64,000 nucleotides of DNA, taken from contig NZ_PYAX01000006.1 in NCBI RefSeq assembly GCF_003014735.1, positions 62,001 to 126,000 of the forward strand. The letters run 5' to 3'. Below are positions 1 through 8,335 of the stretch, in pieces. The notes beneath the pieces are model-generated. The model was not told the origin of the DNA. It searched no databases and saw only the letters and a program-made list of their open reading frames with translations. Positions within the stretch are counted from its first letter, which is position 1. Each line of letters starts with the position of its first letter. This stretch comes from Saccharothrix carnea (GTDB taxonomy: Bacteria; Actinomycetota; Actinomycetes; Mycobacteriales; Pseudonocardiaceae). Made by a program: the position numbers and the translations under genes.

Positions 1-159
1 GATCCGGGAAGCTCCCCGAAGGACCTTCGCGTTGGGGGAGCTGTGGGTGAACTGCTGACGCGCCGCCGGCACATCGACTTCGGGCGCAGGACGAACACGG
101 GCTGTCGCGGCTGACGCCGCCCCCGTCGTCCTCCCCTGCGCACCCAACCCGGAGCAGTC

Positions 160-1482
160 GTGTCGTTCGTCCGCAGTTATGCGAAGCCGAAGGTGTTCGG
201 CATCACCGTCCTCGCCGCGCTCGTCCTCGGCGCCCTGGCGGGGTACGTCGCCAAGAGCACGGACCAGGCGTGGCTCACCACCACCCTCGGCTCCATCGGC
301 GACGTCTTCACCAGCCTGTTGCAGTTCACCGTCATCCCCCTGGTGTTCACCGCGATCGTGGTGGGCATCACCAGCCTGCGGCGGCTGGGCACGTCGCGCG
401 CCGCGCGGCTGGGCGGCAAGACGCTGCTGTGGTTCGCCACCACGTCCCTGATCGCCGTGCTCATCGGCCTCGCCATCGCGTTGGTCTTCCAGCCGGGCGC
501 GGGCGTGCGGGTCGAGCCGTCGCAGGCGGCGGTGGAGAAGCTCGCCGCCCGTGACCCGGGCTCGTGGAGCACGCTGCTGGAGACCTTGATCCCGTCCAAC
601 CTGTTCAGCGCCTTCACCGAGGGCGAGGTGCTGCAAGTCGTGTTCATCTCGGTGCTGGTCGGCTTCGCCGCGTACGCGCTGGGTGAGAAGGCCGCGCCGT
701 TCGTCACGCTGACCCGGTCGGTGTTCGACCTGATCCAGAAGGTCGTCGGCTGGATCGTGCTGCTCGCCCCGATCGGCGTGTTCGGCCTGATCGGCACGGC
801 GTTCGCGACCTACGGCAACTCGTTCGTCCGGCCGCTGTTCTCGCTGATCGCGTCGGTGTACGGCGGGTCGCTGCTGGTGCTGTTCGTGGTGTACCCGCTG
901 CTGCTGCGGTTCGTCGGCCGGGTGTCGCCGGTGACGTTCTTCGCCAAGGCGTGGACCGCGATCCAGTTCGCGTTCGTGTCCCGCTCGTCGGGTGCGACGC
1001 TGCCGTTGAGCAGGCAGACCGCCGCCAACCTCGGCGTGGACGACGACTACGCGTCGTTCGCCGTGCCGCTGGGCACGACCACGAAGATGGACGGTTGCGC
1101 CGCCGTGTACCCGGCCATCGCCACGGTGTTCATCGCGAACCTGTTCGGCGTGCAGCTGGGCGTGTGGCAGTACGTGGCGATCGTCGCGGTCGCCGTGTTC
1201 GGCGCCCTGGCCACTGCCGGCACCACCGGCTGGTTCACCATGCTGACGCTGACCCTGGGCGCGGTGAACATGCCGCCGGAGGTCATCGCCACCGGTGTCG
1301 CCGTGGTCTACGCGATCGACCCGATCCTGGACATGGTCCGCACGGCCACCAACGTGACCGGCCAGATCACCGTCCCGGTCCTGGTCGCCCGCACCGAGGG
1401 CCTGCTGGACGACGAGGTCCTGAACTCCCCCAGCGAGCCCCCGCTGCTGACCGGCCCCCGCCCCACCCCCGTCCCCGCCTGA
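160..1482 (+). CDS. Dicarboxylate/amino acid:cation symporter (DAACS family)
   Basis: Polytopic inner-membrane protein of 440 residues, the usual length for the DAACS/SLC1 family, which moves C4-dicarboxylates or acidic amino acids with Na+ or H+. Family signatures are visible: a serine-rich SRSSGATLP stretch near residue 274, KMDG near 308, GTTGW in the second re-entrant region, and DMVRTATNVTGQ near 390, equivalent to the substrate-binding RTxxNVxGD motif with the final Asp replaced by Gln. GTG start with GGAG at 151-154. It stands alone and ends just before a 22-bp repeat array. Substrate cannot be fixed from sequence; the Asp-to-Gln change argues for caution in calling it DctA. Confidence 0.88.
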   Translation: MSFVRSYAKPKVFGITVLAALVLGALAGYVAKSTDQAWLTTTLGSIGDVFTSLLQFTVIPLVFTAIVVGITSLRRLGTSRAARLGGKTLLWFATTSLIAVLIGLAIALVFQPGAGVRVEPSQAAVEKLAARDPGSWSTLLETLIPSNLFSAFTEGEVLQVVFISVLVGFAAYALGEKAAPFVTLTRSVFDLIQKVVGWIVLLAPIGVFGLIGTAFATYGNSFVRPLFSLIASVYGGSLLVLFVVYPLLLRFVGRVSPVTFFAKAWTAIQFAFVSRSSGATLPLSRQTAANLGVDDDYASFAVPLGTTTKMDGCAAVYPAIATVFIANLFGVQLGVWQYVAIVAVAVFGALATAGTTGWFTMLTLTLGAVNMPPEVIATGVAVVYAIDPILDMVRTATNVTGQITVPVLVARTEGLLDDEVLNSPSEPPLLTGPRPTPVPA

Positions 1483-1500
1483 CCGCTCAACTCACCCACC

Positions 1501-1604
1501 CCGAACGTAGGACTCTCGCGCCCTGGACGTACGACTCTCGCGAGAGTCCTACGTTCGCGGCGCGAGAGTCCAACGTCCAGAGCACCTGAATTCAACGCTC
1601 AGCA
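1501..1604. repeat. 22-bp repeat array 1 (two forward, three reverse units)
   Basis: Five 22-bp units lie in the gap between two convergent genes. Forward units are at 1501-1522 and 1523-1544; reverse units are at 1539-1560, 1561-1582 and 1583-1604. The forward core is GAGCGTTGGACTCTCGCG with variants GTAGGACTC, GTACGACTC and GTTGAATTC in the middle. The forward and reverse sets overlap at 1539-1544, creating a palindrome at 1530-1553 with one mispair that can fold into a 12-bp stem. Position between gene ends suggests a bidirectional transcription terminator, but no U-tract is present. Same family as the arrays near 9.1, 10.1 and 36.5 kb. Confidence 0.85.
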
Positions 1605-1607
1605 CGG

Positions 1608-2279
1608 TCACGCACCGCATTGGCGCAGGTCGGACGGGTCCGGCGTCACGGTCGGCCAGCCGGGCAGGGACTCCGCCTCACGCACCACCGGCGTGCAGCC
1701 CAGCTCACCGCCGCCGGCGGCCAGCGAGAACACCTGCGCGAACCACCGCGAGCAGTCCGCGCCCGCCTGGCACGCCCGCTGCACGGCCACCACGTCGGCC
1801 ACCGTGTCCTTGTTCACGTCGTGCAGCGCCAGGTACGCCCCACTGGCCAGGTACGGCAGCTGCGCCCGCGACCACGCACCCGACCGGCGCACCAGCACCT
1901 CGCCCAGCACCTCGCCGTTGACCGCACCGCGCACCAGGCACACGGCGACCTCCGCGTCCACGCACTGCAGCGACGACGCGTCGATCCGGGCTCCCGAAGA
2001 CGCGATGGTCAACTCGAAGATGTTCGGCCCCGAAGCGCCGCTGGTGCGGATCCGGCCCGCGCCCTCGCCGACGACCAATTCCACTGAATCGACACCGACC
2101 TCCTGCTTCACCACCGAACGGCACGCCGTCGCACCGCACCGCAATTCGTCACGCGGCGTCGCGGCACCGGGGTCGGTGGCCGCGGGAGGGCGCAGTGACC
2201 AGGCGATGACCAACCCCGCGATAGTGATGAGCACAGCTGCGCAAGCCGTCAGAAGCGCGGCGGTGGGCGGGCGTGTCAC
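1608..2279 (-). CDS. Membrane-anchored extracytoplasmic protein of unknown function
   Basis: Protein of 223 residues with one N-terminal membrane segment (about residues 7-28) followed by an exported domain with several cysteines. Near residue 165 is DVNKDTVADVVAV, which resembles the Ca-binding D-x-N-x-D-x-x-x-D loop of FG-GAP/VCBS repeats. I chose GTG at 2279, which gives a clean signal anchor and leaves 2280-2398 as a divergent promoter region with accA3; an upstream in-frame start at 2357 would put 26 polar residues before the anchor. No known family recognised. It converges on the symporter, with repeat array 1 between. Confidence 0.65.
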   Translation of the reverse strand: MTRPPTAALLTACAAVLITIAGLVIAWSLRPPAATDPGAATPRDELRCGATACRSVVKQEVGVDSVELVVGEGAGRIRTSGASGPNIFELTIASSGARIDASSLQCVDAEVAVCLVRGAVNGEVLGEVLVRRSGAWSRAQLPYLASGAYLALHDVNKDTVADVVAVQRACQAGADCSRWFAQVFSLAAGGGELGCTPVVREAESLPGWPTVTPDPSDLRQCGA

Positions 2280-2398
2280 GATTTCCGATTGTTCCACCCA
2301 AGCGTGAGCTGTCTCTCGGTCACCGGGTACTGACGGGTCACTAAACTCCCCGACCATTGCCGCTCCAAGTTCCCAGCGTTGCCAGGAGGTAGGACGTC

Positions 2399-4189
2399 GT
2401 GTCGCTGCGCAAGGTCCTCGTCGCCAACCGCGGTGAGATCGCCGTCCGGGTCATCCGTGCCTGCCGAGACGCCGGTCTGGCCAGCGTCGCCGTGTACGCC
2501 GACCCGGACCGGGACGCCCCGTTCGTCCGGTTGGCGGACGAGGCGTTCGCCCTGGGTGGCAGCACCCCCGGAGACAGCTACCTCTCCATCGACAAGATCC
2601 TCGACGTGGCCAAGCGCGCGGGCGCCGACTCGGTGCACCCCGGCTACGGCTTCCTGTCCGAGAACGCGGACTTCGCGCAGGCGGTGCTGGACGCGGGCCT
2701 GATCTGGGTCGGCCCGACCCCGCAGGCCATCCGCGACCTGGGCGACAAGGTGACCGCGCGGCACATCGCGATGCGCGCGGGCGCGCCGCTGGTGCCCGGC
2801 ACCAAGGACCCGGTCTCCGGCCCGGACGAGATCATCGCCTTCGCCGAGGAGCACGGCCTGCCGGTCGCCATCAAGGCGGCGTTCGGCGGCGGCGGTCGCG
2901 GCCTCAAGGTCGCCCGGACGATGGAGGAGATCCCGGAGCTGTTCGACAGCGCGGTGCGCGAGGCCGTCACGGCGTTCGGCCGCGGCGAGTGCTTCGTGGA
3001 GCGCTACCTGGACAAGCCGCGGCACGTCGAGGCGCAGGTGCTGGCCGACCAGCACGGCAACGTCATCGTCGTCGGCACGCGCGACTGCTCGTTGCAGCGC
3101 CGCCACCAGAAGCTGGTCGAGGAGGCGCCCGCGCCGTTCCTGACCGACGAGCAGCGCGCCGAGATCCACCGCTCCGCCCGCGCCATCTGCAAGGAGGCCG
3201 GCTACCACGGCGCCGGCACGGTCGAGTACCTGGTCGCCGTGGACGGCACCATCTCGTTCCTGGAAGTCAACACCCGCCTGCAGGTCGAGCACCCGGTCAG
3301 CGAGGAGACCGCGGGCATCGACCTGGTCCGCGAGCAGTTCCGGATCGCGGCGGGCGAGGAGCTGCGGTTCACCGAGGACCCGACCCCGCGCGGCCACTCG
3401 ATCGAGTTCCGCATCAACGGCGAGGACGCGGGCCGCAACTTCCTGCCCGCGCCCGGCACGGTCACCACGTTCACCGCACCGTCCGGCCCCGGTGTCCGGG
3501 TCGACGCGGGCGTGGAGAGCGGCACGGTCATCGGTGGCCAGTTCGACTCGCTGCTGGCCAAGCTGATCGTCACCGGCGAGGACCGCCCGCAGGCCCTGGA
3601 GCGGGCACGGCGCGCGCTGGACGAGATGGTGGTGGAGGGCATGGCGACCGTGCTGCCGTTCCACCGCGCGATCGTGCGCGACCCGGCGTTCGTCGGCGAC
3701 GAGGACGGCTTCACCGTGCACACGCGCTGGATCGAGACCGAGTTCGACAACACCATCGCGCCGTTCACCGATGGCGCGGAGGCCGAGGAGTCCGAGCCCC
3801 GGCAGACCCTGGTGGTGGAGGTCGGCGGACGTCGGCTGGAGGTCTCGCTGCCCGGTGACCTGGCGCTCGGCGGCGGCGGCGGCGGTGGCGGTGGCGGCGC
3901 CGGTGCGGCCAAGGCGGGCGTGAAGGCCAAGCCGCGCAAGCGCGCCGGTGGCAAGGGCGGCTCGGCGGTCTCCGGTGACGCGGTGGCGGCGCCCATGCAG
4001 GGCACGATCGTCAAGGTCGCGGTCGAGGACGGCCAGCAGGTCGAGGCCGGCGAGCTGATCGTCGTCCTGGAGGCCATGAAGATGGAGAACCCGGTCACCG
4101 CGCACAAGTCCGGCGTGGTCACCGGGCTGGCCGCCGAGCCGGGTGCGACGGTCACCCAGGGCACGGTCATCTGCGAGATCAAGGAATAG
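2399..4189 (+). CDS. accA3: Acetyl/propionyl-CoA carboxylase alpha subunit (biotin carboxylase + BCCP)
   Basis: ATP-dependent carboxylation of a carrier-bound biotin, feeding acyl-CoA carboxylases for malonyl- and methylmalonyl-CoA synthesis. The 596-residue protein has a biotin carboxylase N-domain ([19 protein letters not shown] near residue 5), an ATP-grasp core with a Gly-rich loop ([11 protein letters not shown]), a C-domain, a low-complexity poly-Gly/Lys linker at about 490-525, and a C-terminal biotinyl domain with EAMKMEN, biotinylated Lys near 561. GTG start with a perfect AGGAGGT at 2384-2390. Length and layout match mycobacterial AccA3, which serves several carboxyltransferases; no beta subunit is nearby, so partners are encoded elsewhere. 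It would supply the mutase operon at 20-24 kb. Confidence 0.95.
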   Translation: MSLRKVLVANRGEIAVRVIRACRDAGLASVAVYADPDRDAPFVRLADEAFALGGSTPGDSYLSIDKILDVAKRAGADSVHPGYGFLSENADFAQAVLDAGLIWVGPTPQAIRDLGDKVTARHIAMRAGAPLVPGTKDPVSGPDEIIAFAEEHGLPVAIKAAFGGGGRGLKVARTMEEIPELFDSAVREAVTAFGRGECFVERYLDKPRHVEAQVLADQHGNVIVVGTRDCSLQRRHQKLVEEAPAPFLTDEQRAEIHRSARAICKEAGYHGAGTVEYLVAVDGTISFLEVNTRLQVEHPVSEETAGIDLVREQFRIAAGEELRFTEDPTPRGHSIEFRINGEDAGRNFLPAPGTVTTFTAPSGPGVRVDAGVESGTVIGGQFDSLLAKLIVTGEDRPQALERARRALDEMVVEGMATVLPFHRAIVRDPAFVGDEDGFTVHTRWIETEFDNTIAPFTDGAEAEESEPRQTLVVEVGGRRLEVSLPGDLALGGGGGGGGGGAGAAKAGVKAKPRKRAGGKGGSAVSGDAVAAPMQGTIVKVAVEDGQQVEAGELIVVLEAMKMENPVTAHKSGVVTGLAAEPGATVTQGTVICEIKE

Positions 4190-4199
4190 GCTCACCCGT

Positions 4200-4580
4200 G
4201 TGAGCGAGCGGGAGATCCGGATCGGCGACGCGGAGCGCGAGCACGCGCTCGGCCTGCTCGGCACGCACCTCGGCGAGGGGCGGCTGAGCGTGGACGAGTA
4301 CGGCGACCGCTCCGCCCGCGTCGCCACCGCGAAGACCCGCGGTGACCTGTACGCGCTGTTCAGCGACCTGCCCGCGCCACGGCCGACGTTCCCGCCGGTG
4401 GCACCGTCCGTGCCCGACCGGGCCCGGAGCGGTTCCCCGGTGGAGTTCCGGGCGAGCACCGCGGCCGTCACGGCGGTCGCGATCATCAGCGTGGTGCTGT
4501 TCTTCCTGCTCCGCAATCCGTTCGTCTTCCTGCTGATCCCCGCGGTGATGCTGCTGATCGGCCGGATGGGCAGGCGTTGA
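4200..4580 (+). CDS. DUF1707 (SHOCT-like) membrane protein
   Basis: Protein of 126 residues. The first 55 match the actinobacterial DUF1707 domain: IRIGDAEREHALGLLGTHL, then GEGRLSVDEYGDRSARVATAKTRGDLYALFSDL. A Pro-rich linker follows, then a hydrophobic C-terminal hairpin (about residues 83-122) that should anchor it in the membrane. GTG at 4200 is chosen because it begins the domain and lies 10 bases after accA3; the frame is open upstream only inside accA3. The domain is of unknown biochemical role and often precedes membrane or cell-envelope stress modules. Confidence 0.8.
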   Translation: MSEREIRIGDAEREHALGLLGTHLGEGRLSVDEYGDRSARVATAKTRGDLYALFSDLPAPRPTFPPVAPSVPDRARSGSPVEFRASTAAVTAVAIISVVLFFLLRNPFVFLLIPAVMLLIGRMGRR

Positions 4581-5449
4581 GCGCGCCGTCGCTGCTGCTG
4601 CTCGACCTGGACGGCGTGCTGCGGCGGTTCCCACCGGACGGGCCGATCGAGGACGACTTCGGCCTGCCGCGCGGCACGTTGGCGCGGGTGTCGTTCGCCC
4701 TGGCCGGTCCCGCGACGGCAGGCCGTGCCACCGACGAGGAGTGGCGCGCGGCCGTGCGGCAGCAGCTGGTCGCCGAAGGGCTGTCACCGGCACGCGCGGC
4801 GGGCGCGGTGGCGGCGTGGACCCGCACCGGTGAGGTGATCGGTGAGGCGTTGGAGCTGGTGCGGCGGGTGCGCGAGCGGTGCCGGGTGGCGTTGCTGTCC
4901 AACGCCACCGACCGGCTGCCGCGCGACCTGGCGGCGTTGGGGCTGGACCGCGAGGTGGACGCGGTCGTGTCGTCCGCGCGGCTCGGGGTGGCCAAGCCGT
5001 CGCCCGAGGCGTTCCGGCGCGCGTTGCGGGTGCTCCAGCACTCGCCGTCCGGCACGTTGTTCTGCGATGACAACTCGGTGAACACCGAGGCGGCGCGGAC
5101 CGTAGGCATCGACGCGGTGCACACGCCGGATTTCCCCTCGCTGCACGAGGCGTTGTCGTCGCGCGGATTGCTGGACGACGGGGTCGGCACCGGTTCGGCA
5201 GCCGCGTCGGGGCCGTTGTTGCTGGTCCTGCACGACCGTGACGACGCCGAGGAAGCCGCCCGTGAACTGTCCGCGGCGGGTTGGCAGCCGTGCGCGGTGC
5301 ACAAGGACGTGCTCGCGGGCGAGGACGACCTCGAGGACGCCGACTGGGTGGTGGAGCTGACCACCGGTCCCGACGACCGGCCCGCGTCCACCCACCGCGG
5401 GCTGCTCGAAGAGCTGGCCGGGCGTTACGACGGGTTCGTCACGGACTAG
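4577..5449 (+). CDS. HAD-superfamily hydrolase with C-terminal RraB-like domain
   Basis: Residues 1-195 form a HAD phosphatase: DLDGVLRRF holds the nucleophile and acid/base Asp, LLSNATD is motif II, VAKPSPEAF carries the motif III Lys, and FCDDN is motif IV. The last 75 residues form a separate alpha/beta domain ending in AGRYDGF; its layout (D-x-x-D, a conserved Trp-Val strand, terminal YDGF) resembles RraB/RNase E inhibitor proteins, an inference from pattern only. TTG start overlapping the DUF1707 stop (TTGA), so translation is probably coupled. Substrate unknown. Confidence 0.75.
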   Translation: MSAPSLLLLDLDGVLRRFPPDGPIEDDFGLPRGTLARVSFALAGPATAGRATDEEWRAAVRQQLVAEGLSPARAAGAVAAWTRTGEVIGEALELVRRVRERCRVALLSNATDRLPRDLAALGLDREVDAVVSSARLGVAKPSPEAFRRALRVLQHSPSGTLFCDDNSVNTEAARTVGIDAVHTPDFPSLHEALSSRGLLDDGVGTGSAAASGPLLLVLHDRDDAEEAARELSAAGWQPCAVHKDVLAGEDDLEDADWVVELTTGPDDRPASTHRGLLEELAGRYDGFVTD

Positions 5450-5460
5450 TCTCCCCCGGC

Positions 5461-5901
5461 ATGGAGGCCGTCGAGATCAACGCGGGTGAGTTCTACCTGC
5501 GTCAACTCCGCGCCGACGACCGCATCGACGACCGGGTGGCGTTGGTGGGCGGCGGTCTGTGCGCGGACCTCGACGCGGCCGGTGCGCACATCGCCGAACG
5601 CGCGGACCAGTGGCACACCGAGGAAACGTGCTCCTGGGCCGTGTGCGACCAGCTCACCGGAACGGCCGTGGGCGAGATCGCCTTGACGAACACCGGTGAA
5701 CTCGACTGCTGGATCACCCCGGACCTGCGCGGGAAGGGCATCGCGACCCACGCGACGGCGGCCGTGCTGCGGTTCGGCTTCGGCTTCCTCGACCTGCCCC
5801 TGATCACCGCCAGACCCCCGGACGACGCGGCCCGCCGGGTCGCGGCGAAGTGCGGCTTCACAGCCGAGGGTCCACTTGGCGTGTGGACACGGCTACGGTA
5901 G
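5461..5901 (+). CDS. GNAT-family N-acetyltransferase
   Basis: Protein of 146 residues with the acetyl-CoA pyrophosphate loop RGKGIATHA near residue 90 and the family beta4-alpha3 arrangement (CWITPDLRGKG). The C-terminal AAKCGFTAEGPLGVW matches the ending of ribosomal-protein-Ser/Ala acetyltransferase-like GNATs (RimJ/RimL group). ATG at 5461 is preferred to an upstream in-frame start inside the HAD gene. Acceptor not deducible; amino acid, aminoglycoside and protein N-termini are all possible. Confidence 0.8.
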   Translation: MEAVEINAGEFYLRQLRADDRIDDRVALVGGGLCADLDAAGAHIAERADQWHTEETCSWAVCDQLTGTAVGEIALTNTGELDCWITPDLRGKGIATHATAAVLRFGFGFLDLPLITARPPDDAARRVAAKCGFTAEGPLGVWTRLR

Positions 5902-5907
5902 GTGGCC

Positions 5908-6492
5908 ATGAGGGGTGCTCGGGTGCTCACCGCCACGCTCTGCGCGTTGGCGATGGCCTCCTGCACGCCCGTCCCGGAGAAGAAGGCCGACCGGGTCGAC
6001 GATCCGCTCGCCATCACCACGACCACCGTGCCGTCGTTGCCGCCCAGGCCGCGGGAGCTGCGGTTGGACGACGTCGACCCGTGCGCCGTGCTCTCGCCCG
6101 AACAGCGCATCGAGCTCAGCCTGGACAACCCGCCCAGCGCATATGTGGAAATCGGCTTCGGCAACGCGAAGGCGTGCACCATGCGCAGCAACATCAGCGG
6201 GAACGTCGTGCGGCTCGCGCTCGTCACAGTCGAGGGCGTCGGCGTGTGGCTCAGCGAGAACGCCCAGGTCCACGCGGAGCAGACCACGGTCGCCGGTTTC
6301 CCCGGGCTGACCGTGCGGACGCCCGGCATGGACAACGTGTGCAACGTCGAAGTGGACGTCGCGGAGGGGCAGTTCCTCGACGTGATGTTCCGCGACGGCG
6401 GTAACGAAACAGCGGCGAAGCAAGACACCCTGTGCCAAGGGGCGCAACGGGCGGCAGAAGCGGCGGTAGCCGGTTTGCTGCAGCGGCGCTGA
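5908..6492 (+). CDS. DUF3558 lipoprotein
   Basis: Exported lipoprotein of 194 residues. The signal peptide ends in LAMASC, with the lipid-modified Cys at about residue 19. The mature part carries the DUF3558 hallmark DPCAVLSPEQRIEL near residue 52 and paired cysteines. ATG at 5908 is preferred over GTG at 5902 because GGTAGG sits at 5897-5902. DUF3558 proteins are common in Pseudonocardiaceae and often accompany PPE/EspG genes, as here, where three type VII secretion accessory genes follow. Confidence 0.82.
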   Translation: MRGARVLTATLCALAMASCTPVPEKKADRVDDPLAITTTTVPSLPPRPRELRLDDVDPCAVLSPEQRIELSLDNPPSAYVEIGFGNAKACTMRSNISGNVVRLALVTVEGVGVWLSENAQVHAEQTTVAGFPGLTVRTPGMDNVCNVEVDVAEGQFLDVMFRDGGNETAAKQDTLCQGAQRAAEAAVAGLLQRR

Positions 6493-6609
6493 TCCACGCG
6501 GGGGATGTGCGCTCCACCTACTCCCCGCTGTCGGACCGGGTGGCTAGAGTGAAGTTGCGCGAGAACCGGACGGCGCGTGACGGGGAACGAGGAAGGCGGG
6601 AGGTTGTCC

Positions 6610-6987
6610 ATGCCGTCGGAAGACCACGGCCACGGCGCTGACACGGGCTCACCACCGCCCCTGGCGCACACGTTGAACGTCGAGCCGAGCGCGATCCCGA
6701 GCCTGCGCAGCGCGTTCGCGGGCGCGTTGACCAAGCTGGACAAGCAGATCGAGCTGGCGATCACCGAGGTCAGGGTCCGTCCGTGGGCGGGCGACCCGGT
6801 GAGCCGGGACGCCGCGGAGCAGTTCAACGAGCGGTCGCTCGAATCGGGCGACTCGGCGCTGATCGCGTTGGAGAACTACCAGCGGCAGCTCAAGTCGGCC
6901 ATGGACGCACTCACCCTGGTCGAGCGGCAGTACCAGTCCATCGAAGAAGACAACACCGGGTTGATGGGACAGCAGGGCAGCCGCTGA
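6610..6987 (+). CDS. Small helical protein upstream of PPE (possible PE/EspC-like partner)
   Basis: Protein of 125 residues, disordered and His/Asp-rich at the start (residues 1-20), then two long amphipathic helices at about 30-60 and 75-115. No database family recognised. ATG at 6610 is chosen because GGGAGG lies 6-11 bases before it; GTG at 6577 would add eleven residues without a better site. Size, helical hairpin form and position just before a PPE-type gene resemble the PE partner of PE/PPE heterodimers, but no PE motif is present, so this is an inference from context. Confidence 0.6.
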   Translation: MPSEDHGHGADTGSPPPLAHTLNVEPSAIPSLRSAFAGALTKLDKQIELAITEVRVRPWAGDPVSRDAAEQFNERSLESGDSALIALENYQRQLKSAMDALTLVERQYQSIEEDNTGLMGQQGSR

Positions 6988-7015
6988 GCGCCCGGCGCAG
7001 GCAAGGGGAACGTTC

Positions 7016-8335
7016 ATGCCCGATGGACACCGCTGGAGCGGGTACAGCCACGAAGAGCTGTACGAGCAGATCAACTCGGGGCCGGGGCCCAAGGCCTCGC
7101 ACACCTCGATGGAGCGGTGGCAGGGCGTCTCCGCCGCGTTGACCGAGATCAACGCCGAGCTGCACGCCGGTGTGCTGCGTTCCGGCGCGACCTGGGAGGG
7201 AACGGCCGCGGACAAGGCCCGGGTGGGCATCAACCCGCTGGCCTCCTGGGCGGACGACGCCCGGGCGGGCGCGGAGGTCATGCGCATCTCGGCCGAGCTG
7301 CAGGCGGACTACATCGCCAAGGCGCGCGCGGACATGCCGCCGCCGGTGAAGGTGACCGCGGAGCAGCCGAACCTGCTCGTCAGCGCGTTGACCCACCTGG
7401 TGGGCGGGCAGACGGACTACGAGCAGCAGGAGAAGGCGCAGAACGCGGCGGAGCAGCGCGCGCGTGAGGTGATGACGACCTACGCGTCCAGCACGATCTC
7501 CAACACCAGCACGCTGGGGCAGTTCCACCAGCCGCCGCAGTTGATGATCAGCGCGGGCGAGGTGGCGCGCAACGACTCGGCGGGCGTGTCCGGGCCGGGT
7601 TGGGGCTACGGCGGTCCGCGCGGTGGGCGTGGCGGTGGCCGTGGTGGGTGGCGTGGCGGCCGCGGTGGTCGTGGTGGCGCCGCTCCGGCTCCGCGTCCCG
7701 TGACGCAGCCTTCGTTCGGCGGCTCGACCGGCACGTCGTCGTCCGGGCCGGCCGGGTCGACCAGGGCTTCGACGGCCGCGTTACCTGCCTCGGCGTCGGG
7801 CTCCCCCGGCTCGACCCAGTACGGGCCGGGTGGGGTGATCGGCGGTTCGGCCGGCCAGCAGGAGAAGGACCGGCGGAAGTCCTCGTCCACGGGGACCGAC
7901 ACGACGAACGGCCAGCACGCCGGTGGTGGCGGTGCGGGTGGTGCCGGTGGTCCCGGTGGTACCTCGTCGAACCCGCTCCTGCCCCACGGCATGCCACTGC
8001 CAGTCGGCACCACGTCGGCGAGCTCGGCGGAGTTCGGCGCGTTCGCGGCCAGCGCGCAGCACGCGGCGGCGGCCGGGCCCGGCGGTGCCACGGGCACGAT
8101 GCCCGGCGCGGGCGGGCACGTCGGCGGCGGCCAGGACACCGTGCACAAGCGGAGCACGCCCGCACCGGCGCAGCCCGCGTTCGACCCGTTCGGCGGATTG
8201 GGTGGTGCGCGTGGCGCGGAAGAGGAAGAAGATGCCACGCACGACGCCGCCGACTACCTTCGGGAGACGGACGACATCTACGGCGTTGGCGGGATCATCT
8301 CGCCTCCGGTGATCGGGGAGAGCACTACCCACTGA
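7016..8335 (+). CDS. PPE-domain-like type VII secretion substrate with Gly-rich tail
   Basis: Protein of 439 residues. Residues 1-150 are helical and carry a WEG turn (ATWEGTAADKARVG) between helices, matching the WxG-type fold of PPE/WXG100 substrates in Pseudonocardiaceae. From about 190 it becomes a Gly/Arg- then Gly/Ser/Thr-rich low-complexity region, and ends in an acidic tail (EEEEDATHDAADYLRETDDIYG). No signal peptide, as expected for ESX export. ATG with AAGGGGA upstream. Its stop overlaps the start of espG, so it is probably made with its chaperone. No ESX core (EccB-E, MycP) lies in the window. Confidence 0.75.
   Translation: MPDGHRWSGYSHEELYEQINSGPGPKASHTSMERWQGVSAALTEINAELHAGVLRSGATWEGTAADKARVGINPLASWADDARAGAEVMRISAELQADYIAKARADMPPPVKVTAEQPNLLVSALTHLVGGQTDYEQQEKAQNAAEQRAREVMTTYASSTISNTSTLGQFHQPPQLMISAGEVARNDSAGVSGPGWGYGGPRGGRGGGRGGWRGGRGGRGGAAPAPRPVTQPSFGGSTGTSSSGPAGSTRASTAALPASASGSPGSTQYGPGGVIGGSAGQQEKDRRKSSSTGTDTTNGQHAGGGGAGGAGGPGGTSSNPLLPHGMPLPVGTTSASSAEFGAFAASAQHAAAAGPGGATGTMPGAGGHVGGGQDTVHKRSTPAPAQPAFDPFGGLGGARGAEEEEDATHDAADYLRETDDIYGVGGIISPPVIGESTTH

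Noticed and set aside
1..159. A gene end before the symporter
   Set aside because: A short frame ends in TGA near position 58, but 19 codons with no recognisable motif are too few to call.
2276..4516. A 746-codon open frame antisense to the biotin carboxylase gene
   Set aside because: It is a high-GC shadow: composition is Arg/Asp/Leu-rich without motifs, and the forward frame carries every family signature.
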